NCBI RefSeq assembly: GCF_030823375.1
Contig: NZ_JAUSXB010000001.1
Span: 4,092,001-4,156,000, forward strand
DNA from: Pseudarthrobacter siccitolerans
GTDB lineage: Bacteria; Actinomycetota; Actinomycetes; Actinomycetales; Micrococcaceae
Direction: 5' to 3'
Length of the DNA stretch: 64,000 nt
Below, one piece after another: positions 17,068-27,368 of the stretch. The notes beneath the pieces were generated by a model that was not told the DNA's origin, did not search any database, and saw nothing but the letters and a program-made list of their open reading frames with translations. Position 1 is the first letter of the stretch. Every line of letters starts with the position of its first letter. Position numbers and translations under genes: made by a program.

Positions 17068-17715
17068 TCAGGTAACCCTGAGGAAGTGGGCTACTGGTTC
17101 GTGGCCCTGAACCTCCAGGGTCCAGTCGGGGCGTTTGAATGTCTGCGGGGTGAGGCCGACGTGCTGGACTGTTTCTGCCTTGGTGCCCCAGGCTTTCCGG
17201 GTGGTGCCGTTGAGTTCGTAGCCGAGGGAGCGGGAGACGCCGAGGGAGGCTTCGTTCCAGGTGGCGGCCTCGGATTCTGCGACTTCGGCGCCCAGCCAGT
17301 CAAAGGCCCAGAGTGCGACGGCGCTGCGCATCTCCTTGCCGAAGCCGCGGCCCTGTACGGACTGCTTCAGCCACGATCCGGTGCTGACTGTCCTGAGGGC
17401 GGCGAAGTCCTTGGCCCCGACGTCCTGGCAGCCGATGAATCGGCCTTCGTGCCAGATGCCGAGGAGCAGTGTCCACGATTCCGGGGTGCATTCGGCGCGG
17501 CACCGCCAGTACCAGCGGGCCATCTTGGGGCCCAACTCCTCCTCCGGCAACTCTGTCCAGGGGGTGCTGAACGGGTTCCTGCCAGCGTCGTGGATCCCGC
17601 TGCGGGCGGCTTCCACTGCCGGCGCGATGTCCTCATCCAGGATGGGGCGCAGCTCCAGCCGCGGCGTGGTCAGCTTTAGCTCGAACAGCGGCCAGATGGA
17701 GCTTGGGGTAGTCAT
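17068..17715 (-). CDS. GNAT family N-acetyltransferase (RimJ/RimL-like)
   Basis: 215 residues. The N-terminal KLTTPRLELRPILDEDI is typical of RimJ-type GNATs. The acetyl-CoA binding loop is SVQGRGFGKEMRSAVALWAF (Q-G-R-G-F-G, about residues 119-124), followed by EAATWNEASLGVSRSLGYE, the usual motif B. It probably acetylates a small molecule or a protein N-terminus; substrate unknown. Start ATG at 17715 is fixed by TAGGCT (complement of 17722-17727) ending 6 nt upstream. It lies immediately beyond the palindromic repeat region, whose right end is 37 bp from its stop. Confidence 0.85.
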   Translation of the reverse strand: MTTPSSIWPLFELKLTTPRLELRPILDEDIAPAVEAARSGIHDAGRNPFSTPWTELPEEELGPKMARWYWRCRAECTPESWTLLLGIWHEGRFIGCQDVGAKDFAALRTVSTGSWLKQSVQGRGFGKEMRSAVALWAFDWLGAEVAESEAATWNEASLGVSRSLGYELNGTTRKAWGTKAETVQHVGLTPQTFKRPDWTLEVQGHEPVAHFLRVT

Positions 17716-17755
17716 CCGCGAAGCCTAGCGGATCGGCGACGACGGGTCTGTCGAC

Positions 17756-18547
17756 TCAGGCCGGGATGTCCCAACTGATATGCCGCCGGACATCGGTGAG
17801 GTTCATGGACTGGGCCAGGAAGAGATCGTCGAGCATGTACTCGTCGACGGCGATGATGCGCAGCCAATGCCCGTGTTCTTCCGCCCCGGGTTCCAACGAT
17901 TGGCTTGCCACGCACACACCTGTGCCCAGGTCCACCCTGATCCGTGACTTTCCCGGCAGGCACAACGGCGCCGCGGGATGCGCGGGATGGTAAGTGGGGG
18001 TGGGTGCCACCACTGCTTCCAGGACCGGACGGCCCTCATGCTCCCGCTGGCTGACCCCGTGCACTTCCACGGTATTGCTGCCGGGGAATTCGATGGGCAC
18101 CGGGGCGTTGCCGGCCAGTTCCACCGGGTCCAGGGCCGCGGAAAACCGTCCGTTTCCGAATCCCGGCTCACCGTAGGCTGCTTCCGGCCGGCGCCGCACG
18201 AGGCCCTGGCCGTCGTAGACGGGCGTGACCAGATGCGGCGGGAGGAGCCAGGACTTCCGGGTGGCACTGACGTATAAGCCGTCCTTGGAATCGTTGATTC
18301 CGGTGGTGCTGTGCAGGACAAGTCCGTCCCCGGTTTCGAGCCGGAGTGCGCCCGGGCGGCGCAGCCATGCCCGCACCAGGGGTGCTGCCGGGCTGGGTGC
18401 CTCGGCGAAGGGCTCGTCCCAGTATTCAAAGCGCAGGGACTGCCACTTCCAGGGGGAGGACCTGCAAAGATTCCGGAACATGGCCGGATCAGCGGCGGCT
18501 GAACTGCTGTCCGGAGTCGTCCGGTGACGGGAGTCCCAAGTCGCCAT
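17756..18547 (-). CDS. Conserved hypothetical protein, function unknown
   Basis: 263 residues, soluble, without a signal peptide or membrane helix. Features are an N-terminal WKWQSLRFEYW segment, a central beta-rich part, and a C-terminal LRIIAVDEYMLDDLFLAQ stretch. I do not recognise a family. The ATG at 18547 is preferred over the GTG two codons earlier because TAAACT (complement of 18554-18559) ends exactly 6 nt before it, matching the leaderless pattern of neighbouring genes. Divergent from the prepilin peptidase gene, whose leaderless start is 58 bp away. Confidence 0.65.
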   Translation of the reverse strand: MATWDSRHRTTPDSSSAAADPAMFRNLCRSSPWKWQSLRFEYWDEPFAEAPSPAAPLVRAWLRRPGALRLETGDGLVLHSTTGINDSKDGLYVSATRKSWLLPPHLVTPVYDGQGLVRRRPEAAYGEPGFGNGRFSAALDPVELAGNAPVPIEFPGSNTVEVHGVSQREHEGRPVLEAVVAPTPTYHPAHPAAPLCLPGKSRIRVDLGTGVCVASQSLEPGAEEHGHWLRIIAVDEYMLDDLFLAQSMNLTDVRRHISWDIPA

Positions 18548-18605
18548 ATCCACAGTTTACGCGCGGGCGCTGCAGGGGCCAGCGGAAATCCAGTAGCATC
18601 CGAGG

Positions 18606-19160
18606 GTGATCCAACGACTGGGCGAACTATGGCAGCACACCCCGCCGGCCTTTTGGCTGGTGCTTGCTGCTTGTGCCTACTTCCTGGTGATGGCTGTCAG
18701 GCTCACCGTTATCGACGTCCGGCATCACCTCCTGCCCAACCGCATCGTCTTCCCGTCTTACGCCGTGGCCGGTGCACTCCTGCTCGCGGCGGCAGTTTTT
18801 GCCGGGGCGGGAATCGGCGCGGTCCAAAGTACTGGTGGTTCGCTGGCCGGCCTGATGGCCGTGCCGGCCCTCCGGATCGTGGCCGGTGGGGCCATCCTGT
18901 GGCTTTTCTACTTCCTGCTCCGGTTTGTGTACCCGCCGGGGATGGGATTCGGCGACGTGAAACTGGCCGGAGTCCTGGGCATGTATCTTGGCTATCTTGG
19001 CTGGGGCCACCTGTTTGCAGGTACCTTCCTGGCGTTCCTGCTGGGCGGCCTGTGGTCCCTTGCCTTGCTCGCCGCGCGCAGGGGGACCCTGAAATCGTCC
19101 ATTCCGTTCGGGCCGTTTATGCTCGCCGGCGCCGCGGCGGCGATGCTGCTGCCCGCCTGA
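18606..19160 (+). CDS. A24-family prepilin peptidase (TadV/CpaA-like)
   Basis: 184-residue membrane aspartyl protease that would process type IV/Tad pilin-like precursors. The two catalytic aspartates are visible, in VIDVRHHLLPNRI (about residue 37) and in the hallmark GMGFGDVKLAG (about residue 119). About six membrane segments; the N-terminal methylase domain of long PilD enzymes is absent. GTG at 18606 lies 6 nt after TAGCAT (18594-18599), a leaderless signature. No pilin or Tad genes are nearby, so its substrates are encoded elsewhere. Confidence 0.88.
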   Translation: MIQRLGELWQHTPPAFWLVLAACAYFLVMAVRLTVIDVRHHLLPNRIVFPSYAVAGALLLAAAVFAGAGIGAVQSTGGSLAGLMAVPALRIVAGGAILWLFYFLLRFVYPPGMGFGDVKLAGVLGMYLGYLGWGHLFAGTFLAFLLGGLWSLALLAARRGTLKSSIPFGPFMLAGAAAAMLLPA

Positions 19161-19206
19161 AAGGCCGGACCAGCCTGGGGCGCAGGCAGTTCGGTAGGCT
19201 GGCTTA

Positions 19207-19512
19207 ATGCCTGCGCCTGACTACGTCCTGAAACTCCGCAAGAAAATCGGCAACGATCCCCTCTGGGTCCCCGGCGTCCGGGGCGTGGTGGTTGATGACG
19301 CCGGCCGCGTCCTGCTGGCCCGGCGGGCGGACAACAGGCAGTGGGCCCTGATCAGCGGAATGCTCGATCCGGGGGAGCAGCCGGCGAGCGGCCTGGTGCG
19401 GGAGATTTTCGAGGAGACGGCGGTGGTGGCCGAACCGGAGCGCGTTGTCTCCGTCGGCGCGGTGGGCCGAAGCTGCCCATTTCGAACCCTGACCGCAACC
19501 CGCCCGGCCTAG
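19207..19512 (+). pseudogene. NUDIX hydrolase, 3'-truncated
   Basis: The first ~85 residues are a clear NUDIX hydrolase: LWVPGVRGVVVDDAGRVLLA, then the Nudix box from GMLDPGEQ to REIFEETAV. The frame then leaves the family at VGAVG and ends after 14 unrelated residues, total 101 versus roughly 150-160 for intact relatives. No other frame downstream continues the domain. Within the box the canonical EExGU glycine is Ala (EETAV). Start ATG has TAGGCT at 19195-19200 ending 6 nt upstream, so it was a functional leaderless gene and may still be transcribed. Most likely a deletion remnant. Confidence 0.65.
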
Positions 19513-19558
19513 GGTCCGGGCGGAGAACAGGGTCGCCGCAACCCCCAATGTTGCGGCG
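19501..19558. terminator. Two adjacent hairpins between the NUDIX remnant and the efflux gene
   Basis: CGCCCGG-CCTAGGGT-CCGGGCG (19501-19522) and CGCCGCAAC-CCCCAAT-GTTGCGGCG (19534-19558). They separate convergent genes and can end transcription from either side. The first hairpin overlaps the last codons of the truncated NUDIX frame. Confidence 0.6.
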
Positions 19559-19589
19559 CCCCTCGCGGCGGTCCGGACGACGACGGCGG

Positions 19590-21940
<2,351 letters not shown>

Positions 21941-21951
21941 AAAGTAAAGTT

Positions 21952-21976
21952 TTGCACTATTTCTGGCTCAGTGCAA
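21952..21976. promoter_or_regulatory. Candidate TetR operator
   Basis: TTGCACT (21952-21958) and AGTGCAA (21970-21976) form a perfect 7-bp inverted repeat with an 11-bp spacer, 12 bp upstream of the tetR start. The octamer TGCACTAT occurs at 21953-21960 and again at 21926-21933 inside the first codons, giving a direct repeat 27 bp apart. The A/T-rich promoter-like TACTTT lies between (complement of 21941-21946). Confidence 0.5.
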
Positions 21977-22029
21977 GTTTCCTTCGGTCCCCGAACTTGC
22001 GGGGAGGAGGTGAGGGCAGGCAGCAGCAC

Positions 22030-22073
22030 GACGACGGCCGGCACCTTTCGTGTGAAAGGTACCGGCCGTCGTC
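22030..22073. terminator. fumC terminator
   Basis: 20-bp inverted repeat GACGACGGCCGGYACCTTTC with one mismatch and a GTGT loop, 25 bp beyond the fumC stop. No T tract follows, as is common in high-GC Actinobacteria. Confidence 0.75.
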
Positions 22074-22097
22074 GAACTTGGGCGGATAGTGCCGGGG

Positions 22098-23525
22098 CTA
22101 GGCCTTGTGGGCGGGGGCCGTCATCGTGGTGACATCAAGGGCCTTGTCGAGGTCGGCCTCGGAGACCTTGCCTTCGCCGTCGCCGACGAAGCCGAGCTTC
22201 TCGGTGGCCTGGCGGACAGTGAGGCCCTCGGCTACTGCGGTCTTGGCGATCTTGGCGGCGTTCTCGTAGCCGATGTACTTGTTCAGCGGCGTCACGATGG
22301 ACGGCGAGGCCTCGGCCAGGAAGCGGGCGCGCTCCACATTGGCCGTGATGCCGTCGATCATCTTGTCCGCCATGACGCGGCTGGTGTTGGCCAGCAGGCG
22401 GATGGACTCGAGCAGGTTGGAGGCCATGACGGGGATGCCAACGTTCAGTTCGAAGGCGCCGTTGGTGCCGGACCACGCGATGGCGGTGTCGTTGCCGATG
22501 ACCTGGGCGGCCACCATGATGGACGCCTCGCAGATGACCGGGTTGACCTTGCCGGGCATGATCGAGGAGCCGGGCTGCAGGTCCGGGATGGCGATCTCGC
22601 CCAGTCCCGTGTTGGGGCCCGAACCCATCCAGCGGAGATCGTTGTTGATCTTCATGAACGAGATGGCAATGTTGCGCAGCTGGCTGGAGGCTTCGATGAG
22701 GCCGTCGCGGTTGGCCTGGGCCTCGAAGTGGTCGCGCGCCTCGGTCAGCGGGAGGCCGGTGTCGGTGGCGAGCAGTTCGATCACGCGCTCCGGGAAGCCG
22801 GCCGGAGTGTTGATGCCGGTGCCCACGGCCGTGCCGCCGAGGGGAACTTCGGCAACCCGGGGGAGTGAGGCGTTGATGCGCTCGGTGCCGTAGCGGACCT
22901 GCGCGGCGTAGCCGCCGAACTCCTGGCCGAGCATTACCGGCGTGGCATCCATGAGGTGGGTGCGGCCGGACTTAACGACGTCCTTGAACTCCACGGCCTT
23001 GCGCTCCAGCGACTCGGCCAGGTAGTCGAGGGCCGGGATGAGGTCGTTGATCAGGGCCGACGTGGCAGCGACGTGCACCGACGTGGGGAAGACGTCGTTG
23101 GAGGACTGCGAGGCGTTGACATGGTCGTTCGGGTGGACAACCTTGTCGCTGCCCGCAGCCTTCAGGGCACGCGAGGCGAGCTCGGCGATGACCTCGTTGG
23201 TGTTCATATTCGAGGACGTGCCGGAGCCCGTCTGGAAGACGTCGATGGGGAAGTCGCGGTCGTACTTTCCGGCAGCCACCTCATCCGCTGCGTCTGCGAT
23301 GGCCTTGGCAAGCTCGCCATCGAGCACACCCAGTTCAGCGTTGGCCTGGGCGGCAGCTTTCTTGACCCGGGCCAGTGCTTCAATGTGCGCACGTTCCAGG
23401 GTCTTGCCGGAGATCGGGAAGTTCTCCACTGCCCGCTGCGTCTGCGCGCGGTACAGTGCGTTCACGGGGACGCGGACTTCGCCCATCGTGTCATGTTCAA
23501 TGCGGAACTCTTCAGTGGAAGTCAT
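22098..23525 (-). CDS. fumC: Fumarate hydratase, class II
   Basis: Iron-independent fumarase of the TCA cycle, interconverting fumarate and L-malate; homotetramer of the fumarase/aspartase superfamily. 475 residues. The superfamily signature [11 protein letters not shown] is at 319-329, with [13 protein letters not shown] (about 99-111), the catalytic-region [11 protein letters not shown] and [10 protein letters not shown]. Start ATG at 23525 with TAAGCT (complement of 23532-23537) ending 6 nt upstream. It heads leftward next to carbonic anhydrase and DUF4245, the neighbourhood also found with glpX in mycobacteria. Confidence 0.97.
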   Translation of the reverse strand: MTSTEEFRIEHDTMGEVRVPVNALYRAQTQRAVENFPISGKTLERAHIEALARVKKAAAQANAELGVLDGELAKAIADAADEVAAGKYDRDFPIDVFQTGSGTSSNMNTNEVIAELASRALKAAGSDKVVHPNDHVNASQSSNDVFPTSVHVAATSALINDLIPALDYLAESLERKAVEFKDVVKSGRTHLMDATPVMLGQEFGGYAAQVRYGTERINASLPRVAEVPLGGTAVGTGINTPAGFPERVIELLATDTGLPLTEARDHFEAQANRDGLIEASSQLRNIAISFMKINNDLRWMGSGPNTGLGEIAIPDLQPGSSIMPGKVNPVICEASIMVAAQVIGNDTAIAWSGTNGAFELNVGIPVMASNLLESIRLLANTSRVMADKMIDGITANVERARFLAEASPSIVTPLNKYIGYENAAKIAKTAVAEGLTVRQATEKLGFVGDGEGKVSEADLDKALDVTTMTAPAHKA

Positions 23526-23578
23526 GGGGCTAGCTTAGGGCGATCCGGCATCCCATCGAAAACCGTGAAGAGCATGCT

Positions 23579-23598
23579 ACGGGCGGGTTTTTGCCCGT
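23579..23598. terminator. Weak hairpin after the carbonic anhydrase gene
   Basis: ACGGGC-GGGTTTTT-GCCCGT, a 6-bp stem with an 8-nt loop, 3 bp beyond the carbonic anhydrase stop and before the fumC promoter. Probably a modest terminator. Confidence 0.4.
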
Positions 23599-23601
23599 GC
23601 C

Positions 23602-24216
23602 CTAGAGCTCGCCGATCCCGGAAACCACGTTGGCGCGGCCCTCCGCGAGGCTGTACGAGAGGCCTATAACGGCGGTGCGTCCGCTTTCAATTGCGTCCGA
23701 AATCACACGGGAGCTGTCCACCAGCCGCTGGGACGTCTGCTTGACGTGCTCCACCACCATGTCATTGACCTCATGCTTTTCCTGGCGCATGGAGGTGAGG
23801 ACCGACGGCGTGATGCGCTCCACCAGGTCACGGATGAAGCCCGGCGGCATCTCGCCGGTGTCAACGGCGTCCTTGGTCGCGCTGACGGCCCCGCAGCTGT
23901 CATGGCCCAGGATGGCGATCAGCGGCACCCCAAGCACGCCCACGCTGTACTCCAGCGAGCCGAGGACGGCGTCGTCAATGACCTGTCCTGCCGTGCGCAC
24001 CACAAAGACGTCACCGAGGCCGACGTCGAAAATGATTTCCGCGGCGAGCCGTGAGTCCGAGCAGCCGAAAATCACGGCGAAGGGGTGCTGGTTCTCCACA
24101 AGCGAGGACCTGCGTGAGGAGTCCTGGTTCGGGTGGGAGGATTCACCGGCGACGAAGCGTTCGTTTCCTTCACGCATCCGGCGCCAGGCAAGGGCAGGAG
24201 TCAGGTAGGTAGTCAC
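23602..24216 (-). CDS. Beta-class carbonic anhydrase
   Basis: Zinc enzyme hydrating CO2 to bicarbonate, which supplies carboxylation reactions. 204 residues. Zinc ligands and catalytic dyad are Cys52-x-Asp54-x-Arg56 (CSDSR) and His105-x-x-Cys108 (HDSCG). The remaining fold matches the plant-type beta family. Start GTG at 24216 with TAAAGT (complement of 24224-24229) ending 7 nt upstream; the intervening AAGGAGG could alternatively act as a ribosome-binding site but would be too close. The DUF4245 gene ends 10 bp upstream. Confidence 0.94.
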   Translation of the reverse strand: MTTYLTPALAWRRMREGNERFVAGESSHPNQDSSRRSSLVENQHPFAVIFGCSDSRLAAEIIFDVGLGDVFVVRTAGQVIDDAVLGSLEYSVGVLGVPLIAILGHDSCGAVSATKDAVDTGEMPPGFIRDLVERITPSVLTSMRQEKHEVNDMVVEHVKQTSQRLVDSSRVISDAIESGRTAVIGLSYSLAEGRANVVSGIGEL

Positions 24217-24226
24217 CCTCCTTACT

Positions 24227-24907
24227 TTATGGGGCAGGAGTGGGCGAGGGTGAAACTGTGACGGCGGGATTGCTGTCCAGGGACTTCACGACGGCGTCTG
24301 CCAGGGTGGCGAATTCGTCCAGTGGGGCGGCTCCGGAGAGGATGACGGTGGTTCCGCGGTACTCGAGCACCATTGATTTTTCGCCCTTGCCCGTGTCGCG
24401 GAGTTCCCATTCCCGGCCGCCGGCGTTGCGGGTTCCGGTGACGGGTGCGTTCCGGGTCTGCTGGAGGAGCCAGGTGGGGTTTGCGGTGCGGGTCTGGACG
24501 AGTCCAATGAAGGACTCCTTGGGCGTGATGTAGCCGACCTCCCAGGCAGGCACCCCGCTTGCCGTGCCGGCTTCCCACCTGGCGTAGTTCGGCCGGAAGG
24601 TGTTGCCGGTGTCCGGCGCCACCGGTGTGAATCCGGCCACATCTGTTGCGTTCCGGGCTGCGGCGCTGACGTCGATGTCAGGCCGGTAGCCGTCGCTGTT
24701 GGGGGACGGGTTCATCAGGACAATGGGCAGGAACGCCGCGATGCTGACCGCAAGTGCAATGATCATGCCGATCACCGAGGCGTTGGCCCGCTTGGCCGCA
24801 GCAGCCGGAATTACAGGCTTAACCGGCGCCGGCCCGCCGGCTGCGGCGGTTCCGCTGTTGCTTCCGGATCCGGCTGGTTCGGGGGTGGGGCTGGTCTTTT
24901 CCTGCAT
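24227..24907 (-). CDS. DUF4245 family membrane-anchored protein
   Basis: 226 residues. A Pro/Gly/Ala-rich cytoplasmic N-terminus is followed by one membrane helix (about residues 45-65, SVIGMIIALAVSIAAFLPIV), then an extracytoplasmic domain with WEVGYITPKESFIGLVQT. Function unknown; the family is restricted to Actinobacteria and travels with glpX and fumC. ATG at 24907 is chosen for its GGAG (complement of 24919-24922); an upstream in-frame start to 25003 has a proline/arginine-rich composition and no signal. Confidence 0.8.
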   Translation of the reverse strand: MQEKTSPTPEPAGSGSNSGTAAAGGPAPVKPVIPAAAAKRANASVIGMIIALAVSIAAFLPIVLMNPSPNSDGYRPDIDVSAAARNATDVAGFTPVAPDTGNTFRPNYARWEAGTASGVPAWEVGYITPKESFIGLVQTRTANPTWLLQQTRNAPVTGTRNAGGREWELRDTGKGEKSMVLEYRGTTVILSGAAPLDEFATLADAVVKSLDSNPAVTVSPSPTPAP

Positions 24908-25046
24908 TTCGCTCACCCCTCCATAGTCCCTCATCCCGGTGCCCAACTCACACTCGCCAATGCGGCGGCGGACCGCCGCTTCCGGCAGGAGGGACGGGCA
25001 CATTGCGGCGCCGCGTCATGCCGCAGCCCGAAGGCGGTGCCGCGAC

Positions 25047-25052
25047 TATGAT
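25047..25052 (+). promoter_or_regulatory. Possible glpX -10 element
   Basis: TATGAT followed by the A/T-rich CGATATCAGAGG, 76 bp before the glpX start. No good -35 is visible, so this is tentative. The 220-bp gap between divergent DUF4245 and glpX holds no other evident feature. Confidence 0.35.
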
Positions 25053-25127
25053 CGATATCAGAGGAATCACCGCTCAGCTGTTCCGGCGGAGCGGGTTCAA
25101 TGATCGCCACTCGAAGAAGAGGTTCAC

Positions 25128-26165
25128 GTGTCACCAGCGTCCATGACCCAGAAATACTCCACGATCTCCCCGTCCCTGGCAGTGGGACATGACGAGCCGG
25201 ACCGCAACCTTGCCCTCGAGCTTGTCCGCGTCACCGAGGCAGCTGCCATCGCCGGCGGGCACTGGGTTGGCTTCGGCGACAAGAACACGGCCGACGGCGC
25301 CGCCGTCGACGCCATGCGCTCGTTCCTCCAGACCGTCCACTTCAACGGTGTAGTGGTCATCGGCGAAGGCGAAAAAGACGAAGCCCCGATGCTCTTCAAC
25401 GGCGAGCGGGTGGGTGACGGCACCGGTCCCGAGTGCGACGTCGCCGTCGACCCCATCGACGGAACCAGGTTGACCGCGCTCGGCATCAACAACGCCCTTG
25501 CCGTGCTGGCAGTGGCCGAACGCGGCTCCATGTTCGACCCCTCAGCGGTGTTCTACATGGAGAAACTCGTCACCGGCCCGGAAGCTGCGGACATGGTGGA
25601 CCTCCGCCTGCCCGTGAAGCAGAACCTGCACCTGATCGCCAAGGCCAAGGGCGTGAAGGTCAACCAGCTCAACGTGATGATCCTTGACCGCGACCGGCAC
25701 CGTCCGCTCGTGGAGGAAATCCGTGAAGCCGGCGCCCGCACCAAGTTCATTATGGACGGGGACGTTGCCGGGGCCATCGCCGCAGCACGTTCCGGCACCG
25801 GCGTTGACGCGCTGATGGGTATCGGCGGCACGCCCGAAGGCATCGTCGCGGCCTGCGCCATCAAGTCCCTGGGCGGCGTGATCCAGGGCCGCCTCTGGCC
25901 TACCAGCGACGAGGAAAAGCAGAAGGCGATCGACGCCGGCCACGACCTCGAGCGGGTCCTCTCCACGAACGACCTCGTCTCCAGCGACAACTGCTACTTT
26001 GCTGCAACCGGCATCACCGACGGCGACCTGCTCAAGGGCGTCCGGTACTCCAAGGACAAGGTCCTCACCCAGTCCATCGTGATGCGTTCCAAGTCCGGCA
26101 CCATCCGTTTTGTGGACGGCGAGCACCAGGCCAGCAAGTGGGAAGGGTACGCCCGCAAGAGCTGA
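25128..26165 (+). CDS. glpX: Fructose-1,6-bisphosphatase, class II (GlpX)
   Basis: Dephosphorylates fructose-1,6-bisphosphate to fructose-6-phosphate; normally the sole gluconeogenic FBPase in Actinobacteria. 345 residues, slightly longer than E. coli GlpX. Metal and substrate motifs include GEGEKDEAPMLFNGE (about residues 75-90), DPIDGTRLTALG, GIGGTPEGIVAA and DLVSSDNCYFAATGITDGD. Start GTG at 25128 with AAGAGG upstream; ATG five codons later is an alternative. Supports growth on non-sugar carbon sources. Confidence 0.95.
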   Translation: MSPASMTQKYSTISPSLAVGHDEPDRNLALELVRVTEAAAIAGGHWVGFGDKNTADGAAVDAMRSFLQTVHFNGVVVIGEGEKDEAPMLFNGERVGDGTGPECDVAVDPIDGTRLTALGINNALAVLAVAERGSMFDPSAVFYMEKLVTGPEAADMVDLRLPVKQNLHLIAKAKGVKVNQLNVMILDRDRHRPLVEEIREAGARTKFIMDGDVAGAIAAARSGTGVDALMGIGGTPEGIVAACAIKSLGGVIQGRLWPTSDEEKQKAIDAGHDLERVLSTNDLVSSDNCYFAATGITDGDLLKGVRYSKDKVLTQSIVMRSKSGTIRFVDGEHQASKWEGYARKS

Positions 26166-26251
26166 TCCCCTGCCTGCCTGACACCGATCCCCGCAGCGCC
26201 CAGCGTGCTCCGGGGATTTGGCGTTTCAGGCCTTGGTATAGGGTTGAAGCC

Positions 26252-27307
26252 ATGATTCCTGCTGTTGTGCCCTGTACTGACCGCGCCCTCTGGGACGAAT
26301 ACGTTGACCGGTTTCAGGGACATCCGCAGCAGCTGTGGGGCTGGGGCGAGACCAAAGCGATGCACGGCTGGTCCGTGGAACGGGTGCTGGTCAACGACGC
26401 CGGCAAGACCGTCGGTTGTGCCCAGTTGCTGGTCCGCCGGCTCCCGTTCCCCTTCCGCGCCCTGGTCTACATTCCCCGCGGCCCGATGTGTTCAGTGGAA
26501 GACGCCGCGGCCGTCCTGGCCGGCCTGGCGGACCATGCGGCCGTCCGCCACCGCGGAGTGGCGCTGAGCATCGAACCGGATTGGGACGCCGACTCCGCCT
26601 TCGCCGGTGCCGTGGCCGCCGCCGGTTTCCGGGCCACCACCAATACCGTGCTGATTCCGCGGACGCTGATCCTGGACCTCACCAGGACGGACGATGAACT
26701 GATGGCGGAAATGTCCAAGTCCACCCGGGCGAACATCCGCAAGGCCATGCGCAGCGACGTCGAGTTCCGCAAGGTCAAGAATGACGCCGAGCTCGACCAA
26801 GTGCTTGCGATCTATCACGAGACCGCCGAGCGTGCCGGCTTCGGCATCCATGAAGACCAGTACTACCGCGACATCTTCAAGAACATGGGGGACGGGTCAC
26901 CGATCATCGCCGCGTTCGACGGCGAACAGATGCTGGCCTTCGTCTGGCTGGCCAGGAGCGGGGCCACCGCCTTCGAACTCTATGGAGGCGTCTCGGCTGT
27001 TGGACAGAAGCAGCGGGTGAACTACGGCGTGAAATGGGCCGCCCTGCAGGCCATGCGCGAAGACGGATGCTCCCGCTACGACTTCAACGGCCTCCTCAAC
27101 GACGGCATCTCCGACTTCAAGAAGCAGTTCGCCAAGCACGAAAGCATGCTCCTTGGAACTTGGGAAAAACCGCTCTCGCCGTTCTACCCCGCGTACGCCC
27201 AGGCCATGCCCCTGGCCCGCCGCGGACTCCAGCAGGGGCGGCGGCTCCTGAAGACCGCGGCCGGCCGCCTTCGGCCAGTGATCCGGAAGCTGCGCCCGGG
27301 CAGCTAG
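26252..27307 (+). CDS. FemA/FemB/FemX-family peptidoglycan bridge aminoacyltransferase
   Basis: 351-residue member of the lipid II aminoacyltransferase family with duplicated GNAT folds. It transfers an amino acid from aminoacyl-tRNA to the lysine side chain of lipid II or the growing bridge at the cytoplasmic membrane face. Visible motifs are QLWGWGETKAMHGW, LVYIPRGPM, KSTRANIRKAMRSDVEFR, AFELYGGVS and the C-terminal YDFNGLLNDGISDFKKQFA. Start ATG at 26252 has TAGGGT at 26239-26244 ending 7 nt upstream; the frame is open further but unsupported. It probably helps build the Lys-Ala/Ser/Thr cross-bridge of Arthrobacter-type walls (inferred). Confidence 0.87.
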   Translation: MIPAVVPCTDRALWDEYVDRFQGHPQQLWGWGETKAMHGWSVERVLVNDAGKTVGCAQLLVRRLPFPFRALVYIPRGPMCSVEDAAAVLAGLADHAAVRHRGVALSIEPDWDADSAFAGAVAAAGFRATTNTVLIPRTLILDLTRTDDELMAEMSKSTRANIRKAMRSDVEFRKVKNDAELDQVLAIYHETAERAGFGIHEDQYYRDIFKNMGDGSPIIAAFDGEQMLAFVWLARSGATAFELYGGVSAVGQKQRVNYGVKWAALQAMREDGCSRYDFNGLLNDGISDFKKQFAKHESMLLGTWEKPLSPFYPAYAQAMPLARRGLQQGRRLLKTAAGRLRPVIRKLRPGS

Positions 27308-27317
27308 CCGCGTCAGG

Positions 27318-27364
27318 AAAAGGGCGACGACGGCACCCGCCCCGGGTGCCGTCGTCGCCCTTTT
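27318..27364. terminator. Bidirectional terminator between femX-like gene and manA
   Basis: Perfect 22-bp stem starting AAAAGGGCGACGACGGCACC with a CCC loop and a TTTT end. It sits between convergent genes and is the strongest hairpin in the window. Confidence 0.93.
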
Positions 27365-27368
27365 ACTG

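Noticed and set aside
16843-17679. Open frame of 278 codons on the + strand
   Set aside because: It runs from the repeat region antisense through the GNAT gene, has no start signal and reads as Arg/Gly-rich shadow sequence.
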